Below, piece after piece: positions 15,592-22,973 of a DNA stretch of 41,384 nucleotides (its first letter is position 1; each line of letters starts with the position of its first letter). Made by a program: the position numbers and the translations under genes. Origin of the DNA: Acidimicrobiales bacterium (GTDB lineage: Bacteria; Actinomycetota; Acidimicrobiia; Acidimicrobiales; Iamiaceae); assembly GCA_035630295.1 (NCBI GenBank), contig DASQKY010000006.1, forward strand, positions 1 through 41,384. Reading direction: 5' to 3'. Below the pieces are notes generated by a model, which worked only from the letters and a program-made list of their open reading frames with translations, did not search any database and had not been told where the DNA came from.

Positions 15592-16505
15592 CCGGGGCGC
15601 CGGTCCGGTCCCTGCTGTTCGTGCCCGGCACCACGGTGCGGTGGGTGGGCCCGGCGGTGGCCAGCGGCGCCGACGGCCTGATCCTCGACCTGGAGGACGC
15701 GGTGCCCGAGGACGGGAAGGGGCCGGCCCGGCGGGCGGTGGCCGACACCCTGGGCCGCGGTGCGGCGGCGGGTGTGCTGGCCCTGGTGCGGGTGAACGGG
15801 TGGGGCACCGGCCACCTGCTGGCCGACCTGGACGCCGTGGTCGGCCCCCACCTGGACGGGGTCTGCCTGCCCAAGGTGGCCGGGGCCGCCGACGTCGTCG
15901 CCCTGGCCCGGGTCCTCGACGACCTGGAGGCGGCCCGGGGGCTGCCACCCGGCGGGTTGGAGGTCTTCCCGGTGGCGGAGACGGCCTCGGGCCTGCGCGA
16001 CGTGGCGGCCGTGTGCGCGGCCTCGCCCCGGGTCCGCCGCATCAGCGGGGTGTCGCACTCCGTCCCCGGCGGTGACTTCGATCGGGCCCTGGGCTCGCGC
16101 TGGGACCCCTCGGGCCTGGCCGCCCTCCACACCGGGGCCATGGCCGTGCTGGCCGGCCGGGCCGCGGGGCTGGACGGCATCCTGTGCGGCCCGAGCTCGG
16201 ACGTGGAGGACCTGGACCACCTGCGGGCCGTGCTGGAACGGGGCCGGACCCTGGGGGCCGACGGGGCGCTGTGCATCCACCCCTCGCACGTGGCCGTGGC
16301 CCACGAGGTGTTCACCCCGCGCCCCGAGGAGGTGGCCGAGGCCCGGGCGGTGGTGGCCGCCCTGGACGAGGCGGAGGCCGCGGGCCGCGCCGCGGTCCGG
16401 GTCGGGGGCCGGATGGTGGACCGGGCCCACCGGCAGGCGAGCGAGGAGACCCTGCGACGGGCCCGGGCCGGTGGCCGTCCGGCCGCCGAGGAGGCGGGTG
16501 GGTGA
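15588..16505 (+). CDS. CitE-like lyase (HpcH/HpaI aldolase family)
   Basis: A 305-residue TIM-barrel enzyme of the citrate-lyase beta-subunit/malyl-CoA-lyase group, which makes or breaks C-C bonds in beta-hydroxyacyl-CoA compounds with Mg2+. Visible motifs are SLLFVPGTT at the N-terminus, DGLILDLEDAVPEDGK (metal/substrate loop), VRVNGWGTGH, CLPKVAGAADV, and FPVAETASGL with the metal-binding Glu. LCIHPSHVAVAHEVF closes the barrel, as in the family. The GTG start overlaps the CoA-transferase stop (GTGA), so the two are translationally coupled. A CoA-transfer step followed by cleavage, as in itaconate, citramalate or mesaconate breakdown, is an inference from context. Confidence 0.88.
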   Translation: MTGAPVRSLLFVPGTTVRWVGPAVASGADGLILDLEDAVPEDGKGPARRAVADTLGRGAAAGVLALVRVNGWGTGHLLADLDAVVGPHLDGVCLPKVAGAADVVALARVLDDLEAARGLPPGGLEVFPVAETASGLRDVAAVCAASPRVRRISGVSHSVPGGDFDRALGSRWDPSGLAALHTGAMAVLAGRAAGLDGILCGPSSDVEDLDHLRAVLERGRTLGADGALCIHPSHVAVAHEVFTPRPEEVAEARAVVAALDEAEAAGRAAVRVGGRMVDRAHRQASEETLRRARAGGRPAAEEAGG

Positions 16506-16586
16506 CATGATCCGGCCCGCCTGCTCACACTTTGTGGTTGTGACCCTACGGTGGGGCACGAACCTTGCCGAACCTTTGCAGAACCC

Positions 16587-16616
16587 TTGACAGGCCGCTA
16601 CTGCCACACTTAGGGT
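16587..16616 (+). promoter_or_regulatory. Sigma-70-type promoter of the ABC importer
   Basis: A perfect TTGACA (16587-16592), 18 bases, then TAGGGT (16611-16616). It lies in an unusually AT-rich patch 120 bp before the lipoprotein gene. Immediately upstream, three near-copies of GAACCTTTGC start at 16560, 16570 and 16581, about one helical turn apart, the last running into the -35. Confidence 0.65.
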
Positions 16617-16736
16617 TTGTTTGTTGGACCTCTAAATAGCCGGCGGGCTACGGGGTCCGGGCGCGGCCTTGGGTGGGCCGCGCCGTTCACGAGAGAGGCG
16701 AGGTCATTGGGCGGGAGAGCGGGCACTGCAGCGACC

Positions 16737-17828
16737 ATGACCTCCCTCGCGTTCCGGCGCCGGCTGGCGCGCCGCACCCGGTGGGCCGCGACCTTCCTCC
16801 TCCTGGCCGCGGCGGGGACCACCGGGTGCGGCGACGACCTCGACGGTGCGTCGAGCGCCGCCGACGGGCGCGCCGGCGGCTCCGGCGGTGACTGCGCCTA
16901 CCCGGACGGCGAGTGGAGCGAGATCGAGGCCCGAGCGTCCCGGGAGGGGGTGGTGCGCTGGTACAGCACGCTGGCCCCCGCCCTCAACGACCGCTTGGTG
17001 GCCGCCTTCGCCCGGGCCTACCCGGACATCGGGGTCGAGGTCACCCGGGCCACGTCGCCGGACCTGACCCGCCGCATCGACGCCGAGGCCCAGGGCGGCG
17101 CCCGCAGCGCGGACCTGGCCGTGCACACCGACCAGGCCTGGCAGCAGGCCCACGGCACCACCTTCTTCGCCCCCCTGGTGGGGCCGGACGTGACCGACCC
17201 CGACCACGACGTCCTGTCGGCCGACCGGACCTCGACCCTGGTGGCCCTGGCCGTCATCGGCTACGGCTGGAACACCTCGGTGATCGACGATCCGCCCTCC
17301 TCGTTCGAGGACCTGGCCGACCCCGCCTACGAGGGCCTCGTCGGCCTCTACGACTACGAGGCCCCCCCGGTCGCCGCCAGCTTCGCCATCTGGTCCGAGC
17401 AGTACGGCGACGACTTCCTGGCCGCCCTGGCCGACCAGGACCCCCGCTTCTACGCCAGCGGCTCGGCGCTGGCCCAGGCGGTGGCGGCCGGCGAGGTCGG
17501 CATCTCGGCCTACATCACCCCGGCCCTGGTGCCCGAGGGGGCGCCGGTGGAGATCGCCTACCCGGTGGAGCCGCTGGCCAACGCGTACGTGGCCAACGTG
17601 CTGTGCTCGGCCGACGACCCGGCCGCGGCGCAGGTGCTGGCCAACTGGCTCCTGACCCCCGAGGCCCAGGAGGTGGCGGCCCAGGACGCGGCCTCGGTCC
17701 TCGGGCCCGACGCCGGCGTGGACGCCCCCTTCTCCCTGGACGACGTCCGGGTCACCGACGTGACCTCCTACCGCGACAGCGAGCTGGCCGCGCTCCGCCG
17801 CTCCCTCGATGCGACCTTCGCTCGCTGA
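16737..17828 (+). CDS. Iron-type ABC transporter substrate-binding lipoprotein
   Basis: A 363-residue extracellular solute-binding protein. The N-terminus is a lipoprotein signal: basic RRRLARRTRW, a hydrophobic stretch, then TTGC with the lipidated Cys at about 30. A Gly/Ala/Asp spacer follows, then a periplasmic-binding fold: VVRWYSTLAPALNDRLVAAF, DLAVHTDQAW, VIGYGWNTSVID and NWLLTPEAQEVAA. These match the FbpA/AfuA ferric-binding branch, which also covers thiamine- and phosphonate-type proteins. The cognate metal ligands (paired Tyr) cannot be assigned with certainty. The ATG is preferred; a TTG at 16707 behind GAGGCGAGG is an alternative. The stop lies inside the permease gene, showing tight coupling. 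Confidence 0.85.
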   Translation: MTSLAFRRRLARRTRWAATFLLLAAAGTTGCGDDLDGASSAADGRAGGSGGDCAYPDGEWSEIEARASREGVVRWYSTLAPALNDRLVAAFARAYPDIGVEVTRATSPDLTRRIDAEAQGGARSADLAVHTDQAWQQAHGTTFFAPLVGPDVTDPDHDVLSADRTSTLVALAVIGYGWNTSVIDDPPSSFEDLADPAYEGLVGLYDYEAPPVAASFAIWSEQYGDDFLAALADQDPRFYASGSALAQAVAAGEVGISAYITPALVPEGAPVEIAYPVEPLANAYVANVLCSADDPAAAQVLANWLLTPEAQEVAAQDAASVLGPDAGVDAPFSLDDVRVTDVTSYRDSELAALRRSLDATFAR

Positions 17829-19563
17829 CCGCGCCGACCTCCGGCGCCTGCGGGCCCACGGGGGGGCAGCCGCCGCCCTGGTGGTGACGGGCGGGCTGTG
17901 CGGGCTCCCGGTCTGGTACACGTTCCGCTTCGCCCTCCACCGCGACGCCGACGGGCTGCGCCGCATGCTGGGCGACCCGGAGGTGGGGGAGACGGTGGCC
18001 ACCACCGTGGGCCTGGCCGCCGGGTCGGTGGCGATGGCCCTGGTGCTGGGCACGGTGCTGGCCTGGTCGGCCCACCGCCTGCCCCGGCGCCAGCGGGCCC
18101 TGGGCCTGCTGCCCCTGGCCCCGCTCCTCCTGCCCCAGCTGCCGCTGGTGATCGGCTACGCCTTCCTGTTCAGCCCCACCGTCGGGTACGTGAACCAGGC
18201 CCTGCGGGCCCTGCCCGGCCTCGGCCACCTCCGGGAGGGCCCCTTCGACGCCTACAGCGTGCCCGGCATCGTGCTGGTCGGCGGCTTGTACCTGACGTCG
18301 TTCGTGTACCTGTTCGTGGCCAGCTCGTTGGCCCGGCTCGACCCCGAGCTGATCGACGCCGCCGCCGCCAGCGGGGCCGGGCCCACCCGGGCCTTCGTCC
18401 GGGTGGTGCTGCCCCTGCTTCGCCCGGCCCTCCTCTACGGGGGCACCACCGCCGCCCTCCTGGGCCTGGGGCAGTTCGCCGCGCCCCTCATCTACGGGCG
18501 CCAGGCCGGCATCTCGGTCCTGACCACCGAGATGTACCACCGCACCAGCACCTCGCCCCCCGACCTGCCGCTGGCCGCGGCCCAGGGCCTGCCCGTCCTG
18601 GTGACCGGCCTGGCCTTCCTGGCCTTCCAACGCCTCGTGCTCCGGGACGGGGACCGGTTCGTCACCGCGTCGGCCCGGGGCGCCCGGCCGGCGGCCACCG
18701 GCGGCCCCCTGGCCCGCTGGGGCCTGGCGCTGTACGGCGTGGTGGCCGCCGCCCTGCCCCTGGCCGCCCTCCTGGTGGTGGCCGTGTCACCGGTGTGGAC
18801 CGGCGACGTCGACCCGGGGACGTGGACGCTGGCCCACGTCCGGACGGTGCTGTTCGACCGGGGTGACGTGGTCGATGCCGTGGGCCACAGCCTGGCCTAC
18901 GCCCTGGCCACCACGCTGGTGGTGCTGCCCCTGGCCTACCTGCTGGCGGTGCTGGTCCACCGGCGCCGCAGCCGGCTGGCGGCCGCCGTCGACCTCGTCG
19001 CCCACCTGCCGCTGGGCATCCCGGCCGTGCTGCTGGGCACCGGCTTCCTCCTGGCCTCGGTGGCCTCCCCCTTGCCGCTCTACGGCACCCCGGTGGCCCT
19101 GGTCCTGGTGTACGTCACCATCATGGTGCCGTTCGCGGTGCGCCTGCAGCTGGCCGCCCTGGCCGCCCTGGGCCCGGAGCCCACCGAGGCGGCGGCGGCC
19201 TGCGGGGCCGGCCCCCTGCGCCGGGCCCTGACCATCGAGCTGCCCCTCCTCCGCCCGGCCCTGGCCGGGGCGGCGGCGCTGGTGGTGGTCCTGGCCACGC
19301 ACGAGTTCTCGGCCTCCCTGCTGGTCCGCTCCCGCGACACCCAGGTGATGGGCACCGTGCTCCACGACCTGTGGAGCTTCGGCTCCTACCCCGAGACGGC
19401 GGTGATGGCCCTGCTGATGGTGGCCGTCACCGGCCTGGGGGTGGCCGCGGCCCTGGCCCTCGGCGGCCGGGGCCTGCTGCCCGTCCAGCCCCGGTTCGCC
19501 CCGGTGCCGGTGCCGGTGCCGGTGCCGGTGCCGGTGCCGGCCCGAGCGAGGCGGCGGCGGTGA
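17809..19563 (+). CDS. Iron-type ABC transporter permease, two fused domains
   Basis: A 584-residue membrane protein with about twelve transmembrane segments made of two BPD-type permease halves, as in FbpB. Each half has an EAA loop contacting the ATPase: AAAASGAGPTRAFVRVVLPLL at about 184-204 and EAAAACGAGPLRRALTIELPLL in the second half. A start at ATG 17809 overlaps the lipoprotein gene by 20 bp. Near the C-terminus the sequence runs into alternating Pro-Val encoded by a CCGGTG tandem repeat, followed by ARARRRR. The final stop overlaps the ATPase start (GTGA). Together with its neighbours it would import ferric iron or a similar small ligand across the cytoplasmic membrane. Confidence 0.9.
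   Translation: MRPSLADRADLRRLRAHGGAAAALVVTGGLCGLPVWYTFRFALHRDADGLRRMLGDPEVGETVATTVGLAAGSVAMALVLGTVLAWSAHRLPRRQRALGLLPLAPLLLPQLPLVIGYAFLFSPTVGYVNQALRALPGLGHLREGPFDAYSVPGIVLVGGLYLTSFVYLFVASSLARLDPELIDAAAASGAGPTRAFVRVVLPLLRPALLYGGTTAALLGLGQFAAPLIYGRQAGISVLTTEMYHRTSTSPPDLPLAAAQGLPVLVTGLAFLAFQRLVLRDGDRFVTASARGARPAATGGPLARWGLALYGVVAAALPLAALLVVAVSPVWTGDVDPGTWTLAHVRTVLFDRGDVVDAVGHSLAYALATTLVVLPLAYLLAVLVHRRRSRLAAAVDLVAHLPLGIPAVLLGTGFLLASVASPLPLYGTPVALVLVYVTIMVPFAVRLQLAALAALGPEPTEAAAACGAGPLRRALTIELPLLRPALAGAAALVVVLATHEFSASLLVRSRDTQVMGTVLHDLWSFGSYPETAVMALLMVAVTGLGVAAALALGGRGLLPVQPRFAPVPVPVPVPVPVPARARRRR
19501..19540 (+). repeat. CCGGTG hexamer tandem repeat inside the permease gene
   Basis: Forty bases are 6.7 perfect copies of CCGGTG, encoding alternating Pro-Val in the cytoplasmic C-tail of the permease. 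The unit is in phase, so length changes keep the frame. The tract ends 20 bp before the ATPase start. Confidence 0.95.
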
Positions 19564-20735
19564 CCGAGATCGTGGCCGAGGGCCTGGCCAAGCGCTTCCG
19601 GCGAGGGCGGGAGGTGGTGACCGCCCTGGACGACGTGTCGTTCCGGGTGGCCGAGGGCGAGCTCCTGGTGCTGCTGGGGCCGAGTGGGGGCGGCAAGACG
19701 ACGGCCCTGCGCTGCCTGGCCGGGTTGGAGGAGCCCGACGCCGGCCGGGTCCTCCTCGGCGACCGGGTGGTGGTGGACGTGGCCGGCCGGGTGAGCGTGG
19801 CCCCCCACCGACGGGACGTGGGCCTCGTGTTCCAGAGCTTCGCCCTGTGGCCCCACCTCACGGTGCGGGACAACATCGCCTTCCCCCTGCGGGCCCGGCG
19901 CCGCCCCCGGGCCGAGCGGGCCTCGGCCGTGGACGACATCACCGCCCTCGTCGACCTGGACGTCTCGCTGCTGGGCCGGCGGCCCGGCCAGCTCAGCGGC
20001 GGCCAGCAGCAGCGGGTGGCCCTGGCCCGGGCCCTGGTGGCCCGGCCCCGGGTGGTGCTCTTCGACGAGCCCCTGTCCAACCTGGACGCCCCGCGACGCG
20101 AGCAGCTCCGCACCGAGCTGCGCCTGCTGCACCGCCGCATCGGCTTCACCGCCGTCTACGTCACCCACGACCTGCAGGAGGCCCTGGCCCTCGGCGACCG
20201 GGTGGCGGTGGTGGACCGGGGCCGGATCGCCCAGGCCGGGGCGACGGCGGAGGTGTTCGAACGGCCCCGCACCGTGACCGTGGCCCGCCTGCTGGGCTTC
20301 CGCCCCGTGGCCCGCCTGGTGCGGGCCGGGGACGGGTGGTCAGTACCCGGGGGAGTGGTCGAGGGGGCGGGCCCGGTCGCCGCCGGTGCCCCGTCGGTGC
20401 TCGACCTCTACGCCCGGCCCGAGGCCGTCCGCCTGGCCCGGCCCCTGGGGGCCGTCGACCCCCGGCCGGGGGTGATCCGGGTGGGCGGGGCCGTCCTCGG
20501 GCACGCCGAGCCGGCGGGCGGCCACGTGGACGTGGTGCTGGACAGGGCCGGGTCGCGGCTGCGGGCCGGGGTCCGCCAGCCCGATGTCGGGTCCTGGCGG
20601 GCAGGCACCGAGGTGGCGATCGAGGTGGCCGCCCGCGAGGCCCGTCTCTTCACCGCTGGGGGCGACGCCTGGGAGGGCCGGTGGGCGGAGGCGGCTCCTG
20701 CACCCCGGTCCGCGCCGGCCGGGAGGGTGTCATGA
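19560..20735 (+). CDS. Iron-type ABC transporter ATP-binding protein
   Basis: A 391-residue ABC ATPase energising the upstream permease. Motifs in order: Walker A GPSGGGKTT at about 41-49, Q-loop VFQSFALWPHLTV, signature LSGGQQQRVALARAL, Walker B VVLFDEPLSNLD, and switch His in YVTHDLQEAL. A C-terminal TOBE-like regulatory region (about 250-385: LDLYARPEAVRLARP, VAIEVAAREARLF) matches the FbpC/PotA length class. The GTG start overlaps the permease stop by GTGA. It is the last gene of the importer operon; a new promoter begins directly behind it. Confidence 0.93.
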   Translation: MTEIVAEGLAKRFRRGREVVTALDDVSFRVAEGELLVLLGPSGGGKTTALRCLAGLEEPDAGRVLLGDRVVVDVAGRVSVAPHRRDVGLVFQSFALWPHLTVRDNIAFPLRARRRPRAERASAVDDITALVDLDVSLLGRRPGQLSGGQQQRVALARALVARPRVVLFDEPLSNLDAPRREQLRTELRLLHRRIGFTAVYVTHDLQEALALGDRVAVVDRGRIAQAGATAEVFERPRTVTVARLLGFRPVARLVRAGDGWSVPGGVVEGAGPVAAGAPSVLDLYARPEAVRLARPLGAVDPRPGVIRVGGAVLGHAEPAGGHVDVVLDRAGSRLRAGVRQPDVGSWRAGTEVAIEVAAREARLFTAGGDAWEGRWAEAAPAPRSAPAGRVS

Positions 20736-20743
20736 CCGAACAA

Positions 20744-20773
20744 TTGACAACTGTATGGACCTCAAAGTACCAT
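20744..20773 (+). promoter_or_regulatory. Sigma-70-type promoter for the APH-like/SDR operon
   Basis: TTGACA (20744-20749), 18 bases, TACCAT (20768-20773) in an AT-rich island directly after the ATPase stop. Transcription would start near 20780, giving a leader of almost 290 bases before ATG 21067, far longer than elsewhere in this window. Confidence 0.6.
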
Positions 20774-20845
20774 GCCCGGCGGGTCGGGCGCCCTGGTTGG
20801 TGGGGAGGGGGCGCGATGCCCCCTGGACCAGGAGGGAGACCGACC

Positions 20846-20929
20846 GTGAGCCTGACCGAGATCACCGGGCGCCAGGTCGCCCCGGGCAGCGTGGCGGCGC
20901 CGTCCCGACAGTCGGGACCGGGGGGTTGA
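20846..20929 (+). CDS. Possible 27-codon leader peptide
   Basis: A GTG preceded by GGAGGGAG at a good distance opens 27 codons beginning MSLTEITGRQVAPG and ending SGPGG before TGA. No known leader-peptide signature, such as a run of one regulated amino acid, is present. Its interest is position: it overlaps the 5' strand of a 16-bp RNA helix and stops inside the loop of a second hairpin, so its translation would alter folding. It could be a chance frame. Confidence 0.3.
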   Translation: MSLTEITGRQVAPGSVAAPSRQSGPGG

Positions 20930-20973
20930 CCTCCGGTCCCGCGTGACCTGGCGCCCGGGTGGGCCCGGCGCCA
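20865..20973 (+). ncRNA. Structured 5' leader, candidate attenuator or riboregulator
   Basis: 20865-20880 pairs with 20943-20958 over 16 contiguous pairs (one G-U). Inside it, 20913-20924 pairs with 20930-20941 in a 12-bp hairpin with a five-base loop (one G-U). Two competing hairpins exist: GTCCCGAC/GTCGGGAC (20902-20918) and TGGCGCC/GGCGCCA (20949-20973). The element sits in the long leader of the APH-like gene. I do not recognise a known riboswitch, and no T-run terminator follows. Confidence 0.4.
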
Positions 20974-21066
20974 CGTGAAGTCCCGTCGCTGGCGGGGTCG
21001 TACCGACCTTCGCCCATTCGTCGTCGCACAGAAGGACCAGTACGTCGTGGCCAGGAAGAGGTTGAC

Positions 21067-22206
21067 ATGAGCGAGGGGCCCATGGCGGGCACGGCCCACC
21101 GGGCGGGGGGCCGGCACGGGAGCGGCCTCGACGACGCCCACGGGCGGGCCCACGGCGCGCCGCGGCCCGACCAGGCCGTCGACGTGGCCGCCCTGGAGGC
21201 CTACCTGTGCGCCACCATCGACGGCCTCCACGGGCCGCTCGAGGTGTCGCAGTTCGAGCACGGCCACGCCAACCTCACCTACCTCCTGCGCCTCGGTGGG
21301 CGCGACCTGGTGCTGCGCCGCCCCCCGCTGGGCCCGGTGGCACCCCTGGCCCTCGACATGTACCGCGAGCACTGCGTGCTGGCCGCCCTGGGCGACGCCT
21401 ACCCCCGGGCCCCCCGGGCCCTGCTGTACTGCGCCGATGCCGGGGTGATCGGGGCGCCGTTCGTGATCATGGAGCATCGGGTGGGGGTGACCATCCGGTC
21501 GTCGCTGCCGCCGACCCTCCCCGGGGAGGACGCCGGCCGGCGGGCCAGCGAGGCGCTGATCGACGCCCTGGTCGACCTCCACCAGGTCGAGCCCCTGCGC
21601 TCGGGCCTGGGCGAGATGGGTCGGCCCCGGAGCTACGCCGAGCGGCACCTCACCGGCTGGCTCCGGCGCTTGCGGGCCCTCGGCGTCGACCGCTCGGCCC
21701 TGCCTCTGGAGGAGGTGGGCGAGGGCCTGTTGGCCTCGCTGCCCCGGCCCCAGCGGACCTCGATCGTCCACAACGACTTCACCCTCGACAACTGCCAGTT
21801 CGCGCCGGGCCGCCCCGACGTGGTGACCACCGTCCTGGACTGGGACATGGCCTGCCTGGGCGACCCGCTCCTGGACCTGGGCATCCTGCTGGCCTACTGG
21901 CCCGACCCCGACGACCCCATCTCGCGCCACCGGGTGATGTTCCCCGGCCTCGAGCAGGCGCCCCTGGCCCGACGCCAGGAGATGGTCGGGTGGTACGCCG
22001 AGCGCTCCCCGCTGCGCCTGCGGGACCTGGCCTGGTACGAGGCCTTCGGCCTGTGGCGGGCGGCGGTGGTCAACCTCCAGCTCCGGCAGCGCTTCGCCGA
22101 GGGCCAGACCCGCGACCGTCGCCTCGGGGACCGGGGGCGGTGCGTCACGCCCCTGACCCAGGCCGCGCAGGAGGCGCTGGGCCGCTTCCGGGCCGGGAGG
22201 TCGTGA
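21067..22206 (+). CDS. APH-like phosphotransferase family protein
   Basis: A 379-residue aminoglycoside-phosphotransferase-fold protein of the branch associated with acyl-CoA dehydrogenases (ACAD10/11-like). The nucleotide-binding region has FEHGHANLTYLLRLGGRDLVLRRPP. The Brenner catalytic loop is IVHNDFTLDNCQF with the catalytic Asp, and the metal-binding motif is VLDWDMACLGDPLLDLG. In this branch the role is probably phosphorylation of a hydroxyacyl-CoA, not drug resistance. The ATG has AGGAAGAGG upstream. The N-terminal 40 residues are Gly/His-rich and poorly conserved-looking. The stop overlaps the SDR start (GTGA), so the two form an operon behind a long structured leader. Confidence 0.87.
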   Translation: MSEGPMAGTAHRAGGRHGSGLDDAHGRAHGAPRPDQAVDVAALEAYLCATIDGLHGPLEVSQFEHGHANLTYLLRLGGRDLVLRRPPLGPVAPLALDMYREHCVLAALGDAYPRAPRALLYCADAGVIGAPFVIMEHRVGVTIRSSLPPTLPGEDAGRRASEALIDALVDLHQVEPLRSGLGEMGRPRSYAERHLTGWLRRLRALGVDRSALPLEEVGEGLLASLPRPQRTSIVHNDFTLDNCQFAPGRPDVVTTVLDWDMACLGDPLLDLGILLAYWPDPDDPISRHRVMFPGLEQAPLARRQEMVGWYAERSPLRLRDLAWYEAFGLWRAAVVNLQLRQRFAEGQTRDRRLGDRGRCVTPLTQAAQEALGRFRAGRS

Positions 22207-22973
22207 CCGGGGGGCCCGGCCTGGTCGAGCGGGGACTGGCCGGGAAGGTGGCCGTCGTCACGGGCGCGAGTCGGGGGCTCGGCCGGGCGACGGCCACCGC
22301 TCTGTCCGAGGCCGGGGTCCGGGTGCTGGCCTCGGCCCGGAGCGGGCCGGAGCTGGAGGCGCTGGCGGCCACGGCCCCCGAGCGGGTGCGGGCCGCTCCC
22401 TGCGACCTGCGCGACCCGGCCGCGGCCGAGCATCTGGTGGACCGGGCCCTCGACGCCTTCGGCCGGCTCGACATCGTGGTCAACGACGCCGCGGTGAGTG
22501 CCCGGGGGCGGTTCCTGGCCCAGTCCCCGGAAGCCTGGCGCGAGGCCTTCGACGTCAACGTCCTGGCGCCGTTCCACCTGTGCGCGGCGGCGGGCCGGCA
22601 CCTGGTGGCCCAGGGGTCGGGCAAGATCGTGAACATCGCCTCCACCGCCGCCCTGCGGGGCGCGGCCGGGCTGGTCGCCTACACCGCCACCAAGGGGGCG
22701 CTGGTGCAGTTCACGGCGGCCCTGGCCGCCGAGCTGGCCCCCGACGGCGTGCAGGTCAACGCCATCGCCCCCGGCGCCTTCGCCACCGCCATGCAGGAGG
22801 GGGTGACGTCGTCGCCGGACCGCCTGGCGGCCCGGCTGGCCCGCATCCCGGCCGGCCGCATGGGCCGGCCCGAGGAGCTGGCCGACCTGGTGTGCTACCT
22901 GGCGTCCAGCGCGTCGGACTTCGTGACCGGCTCGGTGTTCGTCATCGACGGAGGCGAGGCGGCGCACCTCTGA
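22203..22973 (+). CDS. SDR family NAD(P)-dependent oxidoreductase
   Basis: A 256-residue classical short-chain dehydrogenase. The Rossmann motif is VTGASRGLG at about 20-28, followed by the NDAA version of NNAG, the catalytic Ser in NIASTAALRG, and YTATKGAL with the active-site Tyr-x-x-x-Lys. AIAPGAFATAM and the C-terminal SDFVTGSVFVIDGGEAAHL are typical. The substrate is unknown, probably a 3-hydroxyacyl-CoA or related alcohol given the APH-like partner. The GTG start overlaps the upstream stop. The last 32 bp overlap the 3' end of the convergent MarR-type gene. Confidence 0.92.
   Translation: MTGGPGLVERGLAGKVAVVTGASRGLGRATATALSEAGVRVLASARSGPELEALAATAPERVRAAPCDLRDPAAAEHLVDRALDAFGRLDIVVNDAAVSARGRFLAQSPEAWREAFDVNVLAPFHLCAAAGRHLVAQGSGKIVNIASTAALRGAAGLVAYTATKGALVQFTAALAAELAPDGVQVNAIAPGAFATAMQEGVTSSPDRLAARLARIPAGRMGRPEELADLVCYLASSASDFVTGSVFVIDGGEAAHL

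Noticed and set aside
13156-15948. A 930-codon antisense open frame under the CoA-transferase gene
   Set aside because: It spans the ends of two well-supported genes and has only low-complexity Gly/His/Val/Pro sequence, so it is a GC artefact.
16610-16636. IdeR/DtxR-like iron box (TTAGGG ... CCTCTAA) at the importer promoter
   Set aside because: The half-sites are too far apart for the 19-bp iron box and match it only in part.
20902-20918. GTCCCGAC-A-GTCGGGAC as a protein operator
   Set aside because: It could be one, but it lies well inside the transcribed leader and is better seen as one of the competing RNA hairpins.
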